64,000 bases of DNA from Chitinophagaceae bacterium (GCA_016721725.1 JADKHN010000001.1:620001-684000); one strand, 5' to 3'. Positions 25,996 through 34,870 are shown, numbered from the stretch's first letter. Notes: a model not told the origin generated them from the sequence alone. A program made the numbers and translations.

Positions 25996-28444
25996 GGCGT
26001 TAGAGATATACGGCTACATTCTGAAAGAATATCTTTCAAAATGTTTTGCAAATCAGCAAAACATCAACCCTGTTGAACTCAATAAAGAAAGGTTCAAAGT
26101 GAAAGCTGTTTTTACCGCTTCAATTATTTTCTTGAAGAACAATTCTAAAAGAGAAGATTGCAAAATTGTTTCTGTTACTAATTACTGGTTGAAAAATTCA
26201 TTCGCTGATGAAAATTTATTTTCATCAATCATAGATAATGCAAATGAAGAATTAATAAAATTGGTTGATGACAATATTTGCAATTTGATAGGTGCTGAAT
26301 CATTTGATGTTCCTACGCTTTATGAAACGCTGTTGGGAATTGAAACTGGAAATGAGGGTAACGGAACAGAAATTTCAACATCAAAAAATTATAGAAACAA
26401 GTTAGGCAGTTATTACACACCTGCAAACTTTGCAAAGTCAGTTACTGTAAAAACTATTGATACTTTTTTTGAATTGAATTTTGGAAGGGTGGACAAAGAA
26501 TTTCTAAAAGAAATAGCTTCAATAAGTTTTGCTGATTTCTCTTGCGGTGGTGGCAATTTTATAATTGCAGTCATTGACTACTTTGAAGACCTATTTTCAA
26601 AATGGAGCATTGAAGAAGAAAGTCGATTGGAATTGCTGAAAGCAATTGCTTTAAATATTTCTGCCTTTGATGTTGATTGCTTGGCTTTGGAAGTAGCTAA
26701 ACTGAATCTGCTTTTGAAGATTAAGCAATCGTCACTCTACAAATCGCTGAATGAAAATTTCATCCACGCAAACTTTTTATTGCAGTCTGATTTTGCAATT
26801 GATAAATCAAAAAAGGTTGAAGTGTTTTCAAGCGGATTTATTTACCATGAGCAACTCAGTTTAAGCAAAGACAAACTGAATAACTATGATGTTGTTTTAG
26901 GAAATCCACCTTGGGAGAAAATACGGTTTGAAGAAAAGAAGTTTTATGCTCTCTATTCAAATACAGTTGCTGAAAATCATTTCAAGTCAAGCCGAACAAG
27001 TGAGATTACAGAAACAGAATTGAACAATGTTCAATTAGCTGAATATTCAAAAGAGTTCAAACTTGAAATTGAAAAAGCAAAGTCAGACTTAAAGAAGAAT
27101 TCTTTTTTCGCTTTGTCAAACAGTGGTGAGTTGAACACTTATGCTTTGTTTACCGATGCTTCTATAAAATTGAGAACTAAAAGAGGTGTTGTCGGCTTGG
27201 TTTTGAAAAGTGCAATTGTAACAAGCCAGGTTAATCAAAATCTTTTCAAGTATTTGACAAAGGGAAATTTTGTTGTTGCGATTTATGATTTCATCAATCG
27301 TAAAAAGATTTTCAATATTGATAGCAGAGAAAGGTTTTGTTTTTTGCTGTTAGGTAATTCTAAGAGTGAAATATTTCATGTTTCAATGAACCTCAGCGAA
27401 GTTTCGGAAATTGGAAAAGTAAAATCAGAAATTGAGTTGTCTTTCGAAAGTTTGAAGTTGCTAAATCCATTTACTGGGATGCTTCCAAACTTCTCAAATA
27501 AAAGAGAAGCAGATTTTCTTCTAAGAGTTTCTTATGACTTTCCTTTTTTCAAAAATGTTTATGAGAATGTAAGATTCGGTAGAATCGTTCACCTGACAAG
27601 TCATGCTGAGTTTATCACAAAGAAAAAAGAAGAAGATAATATTCCAATTTATGAAGGAAAATTCTTCAACCAGTTTGACGGAAAGTTTTCAGGATTTAAT
27701 GGTGTAGAAGATGAATTGCGGTATGGCAACAAATCTTCTTCTGTGAACATTGATGAAGCAAAAAAAACGATTGCAGATTATTTTCCTGAATCAAGATTTT
27801 TTATCAATGCTGAAAAGTGGCAACTACTTTCTAAAAATCACAAAGAGAAATTTATGTTGGCTTGGAGAAGTTTAACTTCTGCAACTAACACACGAACCTG
27901 CATTGCAACCGTATTGCCTTTTATCCCTGCATCACAATCGGTTCAGTTCTTAACTACAAACCAAAATGACTTGTTGTATTTGTCGGGGCTTTTTAATTCG
28001 GTTGTGTTTGACTTTATTTTGAAGAAAAAATTGAGTGGGATTGATTTAACTCAATCGGTAATAAACCAAATGCCTGTTCCGAACATTGAGCTACTCACAA
28101 GCAAAATAAATTTCAATGGTGGCTTCGCCACCATTGAACATCATATTTCTTTGCTTGTGTTTTCTCTTTTAAGAAATGATGTTCGTTTAAATTCTCTTTT
28201 TCAAAATTTGGATTTGCAAAATGAAATCAGAAACGAAAGCAAATTTGAGACTGTCAGAAAAATTGATTTGCTTTTTATGGCTCTTTACAAATTGACTGAT
28301 TCGGAAGTGCAACTGGTGCTTACTGAATTCAGCAAGCAATATTCAAAAGAGGATTTGAGTTGGTTTAAAAAAGAATTGCAAAAGTTACTCAGCAATTATT
28401 CCGTAAGCTCTGCCGTTTCCACTGCCACCTTTAGCCCAGTCTGA
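25988..28444 (+). CDS. Large Eco57I-class N6-adenine DNA methyltransferase, subunit 2
   Basis: An 818-residue protein. Motif X-like LGSYYTPANFAKS (139-151), motif I DFSCGGGNF (183-191) and motif IV GNPPW (305-309) are intact. The C-terminal half has TATVLPFIPASQSVQF and LLYLSGLFNSVVFDFIL, again like type IIG/ISP specificity parts. It is not a close duplicate of subunit 1, so they may methylate the two strands of an asymmetric site. The last 60 bp overlap tail-to-tail with the PLD nuclease gene. Confidence 0.85.
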   Translation: MDKALEIYGYILKEYLSKCFANQQNINPVELNKERFKVKAVFTASIIFLKNNSKREDCKIVSVTNYWLKNSFADENLFSSIIDNANEELIKLVDDNICNLIGAESFDVPTLYETLLGIETGNEGNGTEISTSKNYRNKLGSYYTPANFAKSVTVKTIDTFFELNFGRVDKEFLKEIASISFADFSCGGGNFIIAVIDYFEDLFSKWSIEEESRLELLKAIALNISAFDVDCLALEVAKLNLLLKIKQSSLYKSLNENFIHANFLLQSDFAIDKSKKVEVFSSGFIYHEQLSLSKDKLNNYDVVLGNPPWEKIRFEEKKFYALYSNTVAENHFKSSRTSEITETELNNVQLAEYSKEFKLEIEKAKSDLKKNSFFALSNSGELNTYALFTDASIKLRTKRGVVGLVLKSAIVTSQVNQNLFKYLTKGNFVVAIYDFINRKKIFNIDSRERFCFLLLGNSKSEIFHVSMNLSEVSEIGKVKSEIELSFESLKLLNPFTGMLPNFSNKREADFLLRVSYDFPFFKNVYENVRFGRIVHLTSHAEFITKKKEEDNIPIYEGKFFNQFDGKFSGFNGVEDELRYGNKSSSVNIDEAKKTIADYFPESRFFINAEKWQLLSKNHKEKFMLAWRSLTSATNTRTCIATVLPFIPASQSVQFLTTNQNDLLYLSGLFNSVVFDFILKKKLSGIDLTQSVINQMPVPNIELLTSKINFNGGFATIEHHISLLVFSLLRNDVRLNSLFQNLDLQNEIRNESKFETVRKIDLLFMALYKLTDSEVQLVLTEFSKQYSKEDLSWFKKELQKLLSNYSVSSAVSTATFSPV

Positions 28445-29620
28445 TGAATTTTCAATTAGTCTTTGCATTTCATCTTGCTCTAAAATTTCAAGTCTGAAAT
28501 CGGTATCATCAACTCTTGTAAACAATAGAATCTTGTTTTGAAAGCCGCCGTTTTCGCCAAGACTTGGCTTGGAGAAAATAGTAATTTTTTCTCCGTCTGC
28601 TGTCGTACCATTCAAACGAATTCTCCAGTTACTATTTCCTTCTGCATAGAAGACATGATTTGATATGTAGGTCTTTCCGCCAAAAATTACATTAATATCT
28701 TTTGTGTCGTTTGTATTTTCAGGGTCTAAACCAAAGTAGCTTACGCTACCAAACTTGTTTACCCCGTCTAACTTTCCTTTTTTTGAAAGGTCAAGAATAT
28801 TTCTTGACCCGCCAGTCATTAGTCCAGTTTCAATCCACATCGAACCTGCTGCAAGTTCTGTTGTTTCATCAACAACATTTACTTCGTTGGTTTCTTCTTC
28901 CGCAATTAGTTCTTTCTTAACAACGGTCTTTCTGAAACCTTTTGGTGGTCGTTTAGCTTTGACTTTACCAAATAGTTCAAGAAGTCTTGTATTTACTTTG
29001 GTTTCCTTTTGACCAAACTCTTTATTTATTTTATTGCTTTTGGCTCTGCTTGCTGCTTCTGGTAAAACAACATTGCTTTCAATAAGAATTTCTAAAACTT
29101 CCTGTGTGAGGAGCTGGCAGCTTGGATGCTCTTGATTTATTATTGCGTTAAAGTGGTCGTAAATGTCAGCTAAGAACTCATTGCCATTTTCATCATTACT
29201 TTCAAAGTCAACGCAAATAGACGCTTCTATGTTTTGAAATAGACCACTTTCTGTCAGGTTGGAAGAACCTATTATTGCCCTTGTTGTTTCATTGCCTTCA
29301 AAGGCGTAAATTTTTGGATGGTAAATGATGTTGTTTGGTGAGTAAACAACATATGACTCAATTTCGTTTTCAAGTAGTTTCTCTAAGGCTTCCTTTGAAG
29401 TAGCGTTTAAGTTTACACCCAAATACAATTTGACTTCTCCACCTGCTTCTTTGAAAGCAAGCATTTCATCAATAATATTTTTAAGTCCTCCTGTGCTTAC
29501 AAAAGCAACAAAGGCATTGAAAGAACTATAGTTTTCGCTTTCGAATGAATCAATAATAAAATTTCCTGCAGTTATATCACTTTCAGGGTCTAAACCTTGT
29601 CCTATAAATTTTATGTTCAT
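28385..29620 (-). CDS. PLD-family restriction endonuclease (NgoFVII/BfiI-like)
   Basis: A 411-residue protein. Residues ~1-160 are a phospholipase-D-type nuclease with one HxK motif (H101-P-K103) and downstream GSSNLTESG (118-126), so catalysis needs a dimer, as in the metal-independent BfiI. A charged linker (~195-260) leads to a C-terminal domain (~260-400: MWIETGLMTGGSRN, YFGLDPENTND, WRIRLNGTTADG) resembling the B3-like DNA-binding domain of NgoFVII-type enzymes. It is transcribed towards the methyltransferases and overlaps them by 60 bp. Sequence specificity unknown. Confidence 0.82.
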   Translation of the reverse strand: MNIKFIGQGLDPESDITAGNFIIDSFESENYSSFNAFVAFVSTGGLKNIIDEMLAFKEAGGEVKLYLGVNLNATSKEALEKLLENEIESYVVYSPNNIIYHPKIYAFEGNETTRAIIGSSNLTESGLFQNIEASICVDFESNDENGNEFLADIYDHFNAIINQEHPSCQLLTQEVLEILIESNVVLPEAASRAKSNKINKEFGQKETKVNTRLLELFGKVKAKRPPKGFRKTVVKKELIAEEETNEVNVVDETTELAAGSMWIETGLMTGGSRNILDLSKKGKLDGVNKFGSVSYFGLDPENTNDTKDINVIFGGKTYISNHVFYAEGNSNWRIRLNGTTADGEKITIFSKPSLGENGGFQNKILLFTRVDDTDFRLEILEQDEMQRLIENSSDWAKGGSGNGRAYGIIAE

Positions 29621-29647
29621 ACTTGCGTGCTTAAGTCAATTAAGAAA

Positions 29648-29655
29648 CAAAAGTA
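29648..29655 (-). promoter_or_regulatory. Candidate -7 element of the PLD nuclease gene
   Basis: On the minus strand, TACTTTTG fits TAnnTTTG and would start transcription about 20 nt before the ATG at 29620. No clear -33 half is seen. Confidence 0.35.
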
Positions 29656-29814
29656 CACAATGTCAGCCGAATGGAACTGTTTGCTGATGTTTCAAAGTCA
29701 AGTCGATAAGCACAATGTCTGCTGGGTGGTGGGTGGGCTTTGGTGTCCAGTAATGATATGTTGTTGAAGTGTCGAACAAATGTTGATAGATATTCGTCAG
29801 CCGGGGTGGGTGGG

Positions 29815-29887
29815 CTGTGCGTTGGCATTTTTAGCTCTTTGCAAGGTTGGCTTTGTGTCAGGGCTTTGTGTGCCTTGCAATGTGCTA
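29815..29887. repeat. Direct repeat flanking the defence locus (right copy)
   Basis: CTGTGCGTTGGCA, CTCTTTGCAAGGTTGGCTTT and GGCTTTGTGTGCCTTGCAA match the left copy at 22859. The rest of 29621-29951 holds no gene. Confidence 0.7.
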
Positions 29888-29951
29888 AAAATAGCGTGGG
29901 GTCGTGTCGGCAAAGTCATGGATGCTTAAATGTTTGCAGGATGTTGTTTAG

Positions 29952-30160
29952 GGTGACGTACAACGTCAAGGGCTTGGCGTCAGGCGGGATATTAGGATTA
30001 CGTCTGCCCAGCCGATGTCGCCCTTAGAATTTAGTTATTTGAAGTTACCAAAAATGCTCAAGAATAAACGGTCCAGCCCCGAGCCACTGCCTGGCCATGC
30101 ACAAATGCTGAAGTTACATTGTCAGGCCCCGCTTGCGCCAAACCCACTGTTGTACGCCGC
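29952..30160 (-). repeat. attC-like site 6
   Basis: Outer arms ACGTACAAC / GTTGTACGCCGC; inner arms AGGGCTTGGCG / CGCCAAACCC. The core GGGATATTAGGATTACGTC and all central blocks are shared almost exactly with sites 7, 8 and 10. The left outer arm pairs with the right arm of site 5, 7.2 kb away; the right one with site 7. Confidence 0.85.
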
Positions 30161-30167
30161 TTTGCCC

Positions 30168-30803
30168 TTAATTACTTGTTAAACCTTTAAGAACTGCTTT
30201 TCTGTATCCCTCATCTTTTTCCCTAAGTTCAATCCAATGCTCCTTTTCATTTAGATTAATATATATTTCGCCATAATCGTCTTCAATTTCTGATTCAAAA
30301 AAGGCTTTGAGTCCTCGTGATCCTGATGGATTATTTGGGTACTGACCAAATTGTTTTTTTGCAAATTCATCAAGATCAATAAATACAATTCTTTTAGTTC
30401 CTACAAAATGTAAGGATGAATCTATTTTTTGCTTATAAAGCCTAGAAAGAAGGATTATTAAATTATCGCTTGCTTCGCCGAGACTTTTAATAAGCATAGG
30501 TTGAGCATCAGCTTTTTTGTCATTAGGGGTATTTGTCGGAATTGTTAGTTGCAGACCTACGATTCGACTATCATAGGATGAAGTAGCGATGTATGTTATT
30601 GAAGTGTCCGTTTTCGTGTTCTCAACTACCGAAATTCGTATGTCAGCTCCCCAGCCTTCTTCCTGACTTGTGTCAACTATAAGCTTATTGATTGTGAAGG
30701 TATCCCTTGCTAGGACTTCTTTTTTACCAATATTTTTGGATTGATCCTTATTAGAACAACTAAATATCAGTAGCAAGATAACCGGGAGACAAATTTTTAT
30801 CAT
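30168..30803 (-). CDS. Lipoprotein of unknown function (cassette gene)
   Basis: A 211-residue protein from MIKICLPVILLLIFSC, whose lipobox (IFSC) predicts lipidation. The mature part has a region (~95-150) with NLIILLSRLYKQKIDSS and RIVFIDLDEFAKKQFG, but no family is recognised. An extra three codons upstream (30812) are possible. The gene fills its cassette: stop 8 nt from site 6, start 16 nt from site 7. Confidence 0.7.
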   Translation of the reverse strand: MIKICLPVILLLIFSCSNKDQSKNIGKKEVLARDTFTINKLIVDTSQEEGWGADIRISVVENTKTDTSITYIATSSYDSRIVGLQLTIPTNTPNDKKADAQPMLIKSLGEASDNLIILLSRLYKQKIDSSLHFVGTKRIVFIDLDEFAKKQFGQYPNNPSGSRGLKAFFESEIEDDYGEIYINLNEKEHWIELREKDEGYRKAVLKGLTSN

Positions 30804-30818
30804 ACTGCTCAATTAAAG

Positions 30819-31026
30819 TGGCGTACAACGTCGAGGGCTTGGCGTCAGGCGGGATATTAGGATTTCGTCTGCCCGGCCGATGTCGCCCTTAGAATTTAGT
30901 TATTTGAAGTTACCAAAAATGCTCAAGAATAAACGGTCCAGCCCGAGCCACTGCCTGGCCATGCACAAATGCTGAAGTTACATTGTCAGGCCCCGCTTGC
31001 GCCAAACCCCATGTTATAAGCAGCCC
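30819..31026 (-). repeat. attC-like site 7
   Basis: Nearly identical to site 6 in its inner 180 bp, but with different outer arms: GTGGCGTACAAC on the left (matching site 6) and GTTATAAGCAGCC on the right (matching site 8). Confidence 0.85.
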
Positions 31027-31047
31027 TGGTTGGTTGCTGGTCTTTAC

Positions 31048-31767
31048 TTACCATATATCCGGACGTAACCATTTAGTTAAAATTGAGTCATTAATTTTGC
31101 TTTCAAATCCAAGTTTTATAATTCTATTCTTCAAGTCAGCAAATTCAGTTTTATTTAATAATGGGTTTATTAATATTTCAAAAGAAAGGTTAGCTGGCTC
31201 GCCAATAAAATAGCCAAATCCATCTTGCGAATGTTCATCTACTTTTTGTATTACAAAACGGTATTCATTTTCATAGCTAAATGCTTTTTCTTTTCTGAAT
31301 GGAGGGTATTTTATTCTGCATTGGTTTAATACATCCGATTTAGCATTTATTAAGTTTTTGTATTGCACTTTACCATGTAGCCATTCTGTTTGATAATAAA
31401 AAGTATCATTTCTATGAAAATATTCGTTAAACGAATTTAGTAATGTCTCTCGTTTAAATTTAATCGCAATGTTTTTCCTGTTTTCTAAGTTATCTGAATA
31501 TGTATCCCAAAAGGCCAACGATTCCTTATCGGCAAGATGCCAGCAACTTATTAAAATCATTCGCTTTCGATTTTCAATCGATTTATAATTCAATGGGATT
31601 TTAGTTAAATCACCAATTCTTACACATTCCATTTTGTCACCAAATTTGTCAGCTCTAGAAAACCATACTTTTCCTTGTGATAAAAAGTCTTCCAGCCGAT
31701 GAAAGGGAATAAATTTAAAAAGAAATATTTCTGTAAGGTCTTTTGTATGATATGATTTCCATGGCAT
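31048..31767 (-). CDS. DUF2971 protein (cassette gene)
   Basis: A 239-residue cytoplasmic protein. The opening (LFKFIPFHRLEDFLSQGKVW), ILISCWHLADKESLAFWDTY, GKVQYKN and FSYENEYRFVIQ match DUF2971, a family common in cassettes and defence-rich islands but without a proven reaction. Stop is 22 nt from site 7 and start 15 nt from site 8. Confidence 0.8.
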   Translation of the reverse strand: MPWKSYHTKDLTEIFLFKFIPFHRLEDFLSQGKVWFSRADKFGDKMECVRIGDLTKIPLNYKSIENRKRMILISCWHLADKESLAFWDTYSDNLENRKNIAIKFKRETLLNSFNEYFHRNDTFYYQTEWLHGKVQYKNLINAKSDVLNQCRIKYPPFRKEKAFSYENEYRFVIQKVDEHSQDGFGYFIGEPANLSFEILINPLLNKTEFADLKNRIIKLGFESKINDSILTKWLRPDIW

Positions 31768-31781
31768 AGTGATAGCTCAAA

Positions 31782-31988
31782 GGGTTGCTTATAACGTCAA
31801 CGGCTTGGCGTCAGGCGGGATATTAGGATTTCGTCTGCCCGGCCGATGTCGCCCTAAGAATATAATTATTTGAAGTTACCAAAAATGCTCAAGAATAAAC
31901 GGTCCAGCCCCGAGCTACTGCCTGGCCATGCACAAATGCCGAAGTTACATTGTCAGACCCCGCTTGCGCCAAACCCCTTGTTAGCAGC
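31782..31988 (-). repeat. attC-like site 8
   Basis: Outer arms GGTTGCTTATAAC and GTTAGCAGC, inner arms CGGCTTGGCG / CGCCAAACCCC, central blocks as in site 7. The left arm is the complement of the right arm of site 7 across the DUF2971 gene. Confidence 0.85.
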
Positions 31989-32010
31989 ATGGCATTTTTG
32001 TGCCTCGAAT

Positions 32011-32424
32011 TTAGTTTCTGAATTCAAATTTATCGCCCAATTTTTCAGCAATTGATCTTAATAGAGCCCAACCTTTACTTCCTTTATAATAAATTATGTT
32101 CTGCATGTTTTTGGGATTTTGAGTGTAACCCCAATCATCGATTTGCTTCAGTCCATAAATACCCGAAAACGTAACTGTGTTTTTATTAATTACTGCCATT
32201 ATTCTGCATTGCCCATTGATATTTGTGAACTCCTTTGAATAAGTTGTAAGCGTGTCGTAATTGTAATTATCCTTAACTATAAAATCATAATTGACCAGAA
32301 CTATTTTAACTTTTTTATATAAATCAATACTGTCTGCAACAGTAACAGTGATTTTAGTATCGCCAAATTTCTGGGCTTTGCAAAAAAAAGGGGAAATTAA
32401 TATTAAGACAAGTAGGTATTTCAT
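32011..32424 (-). CDS. Small exported protein (cassette gene)
   Basis: A 137-residue protein with a signal peptide (MKYLLVLILISPFFCKAQ). The mature domain is a beta-rich ~115 residues (TKITVTVADSIDLYKKVKIV ... NIIYYKGSKGWALLRSIAE). No family recognised. It is 20 nt from site 8 on its 3' side; the IS3 element lies 55 bp upstream of its start and may have cut it from its promoter region. Confidence 0.6.
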   Translation of the reverse strand: MKYLLVLILISPFFCKAQKFGDTKITVTVADSIDLYKKVKIVLVNYDFIVKDNYNYDTLTTYSKEFTNINGQCRIMAVINKNTVTFSGIYGLKQIDDWGYTQNPKNMQNIIYYKGSKGWALLRSIAEKLGDKFEFRN

Positions 32425-32651
32425 TTTTTAAATTGCAGTAAAATATATCAGTATTAAAAGAGCTTCGTTTGCTTTGTGTCGTCCTGATTCTGGTTGACTC
32501 TTTTTTGCGTTATCCACAGCTGGATAAGTTGACTGTGTACTTCGCATTTAACTTTGTTTACTCATTTGCAGCCTATGCCTTTGTCAAATCTCCCCAGGCA
32601 GAGACCTTGCTTCTGTAAGCTTTCCAAACCCGTTTTAAAGCTCCGGTGCAT

Positions 32652-33488
32652 TCATGTGCCGCATTGGGGGGTAAGCCACTGTACACTTCGGTGGGGCCGA
32701 TGCTGATTATAAAAATCAATGAACTTCCTTATCTCTATTTTTGCTTCTTCAATATTACTAAAATTAATCTGACGATCGTACGTAAACTCCTCCTTGATCG
32801 TTCTGTGTATCCGCTCCGCTACCGCATTTTCCAAAGGGTCGCCGGTTTGTGTCATGCTGATCTGTATTTGCTGTTCCTCCAAGAGTTTTACATACGCATG
32901 GCAACAGTATTGCACTCCCCTGTCGCTGTGATGAATCAAGGGACGGGTGCTATCCTTTCTGCTCCTGATCGCTTGTTTTAAGGCGCTTATACAGCCTTTT
33001 ACGCTTAAGGTGTCATGAACACAATGACCCACTATTTTCCGCGAATACAGGTCGGTAATAATGCTCAGGTAGCAAAACTTGTCCTGGGGCTTTAACCACA
33101 GATAAGTAATGTCGGACACCCAGATCTCATTAGCATTCAGTGGTTTAGATGATTCAATAAGATTCTTATACCGGTTGAAATGATGGTAACTGCACGTTGT
33201 CTTTGTTCGCCAACGTTTTGACTTGATCAGCAAATGATGGTTTCTGAGCAGATCAAAGAACTTGTCCCTTCCCATTTTTATTTCCCGCGCTTTAAATTCA
33301 GGTTGCAGGCTCTGGTGAAGGTTTCTGCCGCTGCCCCGCTTCCATATTTCCCGTTTCTTTTTGATCAGCCCAACAATGACTTCTTCCTTTAACAAGCTGT
33401 CAGCATTTTGATGATGCTGCTTATAGTAAGCCTGCTTGCTGCGCTTAAACACCTGGCAAAGCTCAGTTACTTTTTCTTTTGGCCTTTG
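32652..33488 (-). CDS. IS3-family transposase OrfB (DDE, rve domain)
   Basis: About 275 residues. The reading visible from GTG 33452 (MFKRSKQAYYKQ) extends upstream in frame as PKEKVTELCQVFKRS, the usual OrfB start reached by -1 frameshifting from the preceding frame at an A5G run (33470-33476, + strand CTTTTT). The DDE residues are D in WVSDITYL, D in HHSDRGVQY and E in NAVAERIHR. A C-terminal FIDFYNQHRPH motif is typical. The tail stops in WLTPQCGT, so the protein is close to full length. Confidence 0.85.
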   Translation of the reverse strand, partial: QRPKEKVTELCQVFKRSKQAYYKQHHQNADSLLKEEVIVGLIKKKREIWKRGSGRNLHQSLQPEFKAREIKMGRDKFFDLLRNHHLLIKSKRWRTKTTCSYHHFNRYKNLIESSKPLNANEIWVSDITYLWLKPQDKFCYLSIITDLYSRKIVGHCVHDTLSVKGCISALKQAIRSRKDSTRPLIHHSDRGVQYCCHAYVKLLEEQQIQISMTQTGDPLENAVAERIHRTIKEEFTYDRQINFSNIEEAKIEIRKFIDFYNQHRPHRSVQWLTPQCGT

Positions 33489-33893
33489 CTTTTGGAAGGA
33501 GCTGATTGTTGGGCACCATACTTTTTACGATGTCAATTTTGAACTTCTTTTCTGCTATCTCAATAGCATGCTGCCACAGGTCGGCCCGAAGTTCAGCCAC
33601 CCGAAGCAACTCCCGGAGTTCCTTATTTTCCTCCTCCAGCTTTTTGTCGTGGATGTTCTTTCTCATTTCGGCAAAGTTAGCCACCGGCGTGCTTCTTTTT
33701 CACGGCCATGGAGGCCCCGGCTTTGGTTGATCCAGTAAAGAATGGTGGCATTGCCTTTAATCCCGTAGAGCAGCGAAGCCTGGCGCTTATTGAGTTTGCC
33801 ACTCAGTACTTCGTCCACAATTTTCTGCTTGAATTCCTCCGTGTAGAATAATTGCTGGGATCCCCTTCGGTTAGAGCTCTGTTTTTTACTCAT
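33463..33893 (-). CDS. IS3-family OrfA, in two overlapping frames
   Basis: The first frame (MSKKQSSNRRG from 33893, stop 33663) carries the helix-turn-helix that binds the IS ends (EEFKQKIVDEVLSGKLNKRQ). The second frame (GTG 33684 to 33463) carries the leucine-zipper part (LEEENKELRELLRVAELRAD). In most IS3 elements these form one protein. Here a -1 shift near 33663-33684 would be needed, so OrfA is either split or frameshifted and the copy may be inactive. Confidence 0.7.
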
Positions 33894-33960
33894 TTTTTGT
33901 CCTGTTTTTGGTTGACTTATCCACTTTTTTGGAGTCAACCTATTTCAGGACTATACAGTT

Positions 33961-34164
33961 TGTGGCTAACGGGCAGGCATTTGCGAAGTTGGGGAATTAG
34001 AATTCCGTCAGCCTAGCTGGTGTCGCCCGGAGAATTTGTTATTTGAAGTTACGAAAATGCCGTTGAAGAAACGGTCAGGCCCCGGGCCGCTGCCGATAAA
34101 CGGACAAAGCCGAAGTTACATTGTCAGGCCCCAATTTTGCAAATGCCAATGTTGTGTGCAGCCT
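33961..34164 (-). repeat. attC-like site 9
   Basis: Left arm GTGGCTAACGGGCAGGC, right arm GCAAATGCCAATGTTGTGTGC, core GGGAATTAGAATTCCGTC. The right outer arm pairs with the left arm of site 10 across the HNH gene. The left arm pairs only weakly with the right arm of site 8 (about 6 bp). Confidence 0.8.
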
Positions 34165-34165
34165 A

Positions 34166-34852
34166 CTACTTTTTCCTGCTTGCTTCCATTAGTGCAGGAC
34201 TACCACAAAATACGACAGCGCCTATCAAGTCATAATAAACCAATAAAGCGGCAAACACTACGGGTCTTTTATTTTTTTCATCCTTGAAAATTATATTGTT
34301 CTCATCAAATGAAAAGCCTGAAATTAAATATTTGAAAATGCTCGGATGACCAGAATATTTCCAGTTTGGATTTGTTTGTTGCAATAAATCATGAAATATA
34401 AAGCCAAGGGTCATTTGATTATTTTCACAACCATCTGCAACTACATGAATAGAGTAGTCATCGGGAACTAATTCTCCGTGCTCGTTAAAAAATATTCCTT
34501 TGAAGTTTTTGGTGTGAATATCTAGAGCATTCTTTAGTTTGAAGGTTACACTTTCAACTTGTCCGTGTTGATCGAAATTCAACCTGTTAAATGCTTTTTG
34601 TTTAAACAACCCTCGTACAGTTTTTTCGCTTATTATTTGGTTTTCTATTAAACTCTCATTGGAAATTCCTATCATGTCTCTTATCTCACTGTCAATTGTA
34701 GAAAATTTGTTGTTGCATTCGAAACAAGCCGGAACAGTCAATAAGTTTTGCTTATACTCATTTGGTTGCCCCGCGTATAGGTTTTTAGCTGGAATGTGTT
34801 CAGACGTTTTGCTTTCATCTGTCAGTGTTACGCCGCAGTTATAACATATCAT
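34166..34852 (-). CDS. HNH-endonuclease-like protein (cassette gene)
   Basis: A 228-residue protein starting MICYNCGVTL at 34852; the longer frame begins inside the attC-like repeat. The N-terminal zinc/HNH core is CYNCG, SEHIPAKNLY and CFECNNKFS: two CxxC knuckles around the HI(P) segment. The remaining ~150 residues are unassigned. Such proteins are frequent in phage and defence regions. The TAA stop is 2 nt from site 9. Confidence 0.75.
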   Translation of the reverse strand: MICYNCGVTLTDESKTSEHIPAKNLYAGQPNEYKQNLLTVPACFECNNKFSTIDSEIRDMIGISNESLIENQIISEKTVRGLFKQKAFNRLNFDQHGQVESVTFKLKNALDIHTKNFKGIFFNEHGELVPDDYSIHVVADGCENNQMTLGFIFHDLLQQTNPNWKYSGHPSIFKYLISGFSFDENNIIFKDEKNKRPVVFAALLVYYDLIGAVVFCGSPALMEASRKK

Positions 34853-34870
34853 AGTGAGAAGGGGTTTTAT

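Larger units (their letters stand above)
32481..33951 (-). mobile_element. IS3-family insertion sequence
   Basis: Bounded by 20-bp imperfect inverted repeats: GTCCTGATTCTGGTTGACTC at 32481-32500 and its counterpart GTCCTGAAATAGGTTGACTC (minus strand) at 33932-33951. It contains orfA-type and orfB genes on the minus strand. No target-site duplication is evident, which fits loss of flanking DNA after insertion. It lies inside the cassette array, about 10 bp from attC-like site 9. Confidence 0.85.

Noticed and set aside
23365..28444. Type IIG enzyme with fused nuclease
   Set aside because: No PD-(D/E)xK motif could be seen in the N-terminal regions of either methyltransferase, and a separate nuclease gene is present.
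23365..29620. BREX or DISARM system
   Set aside because: There are two adenine methyltransferases and a PLD nuclease, but no PglZ, BrxC, SNF2-type helicase or DUF1998 protein.
29640..30027. Small open frames between the PLD gene and site 6
   Set aside because: They overlap the direct repeat and attC-like site and show no protein-like composition.
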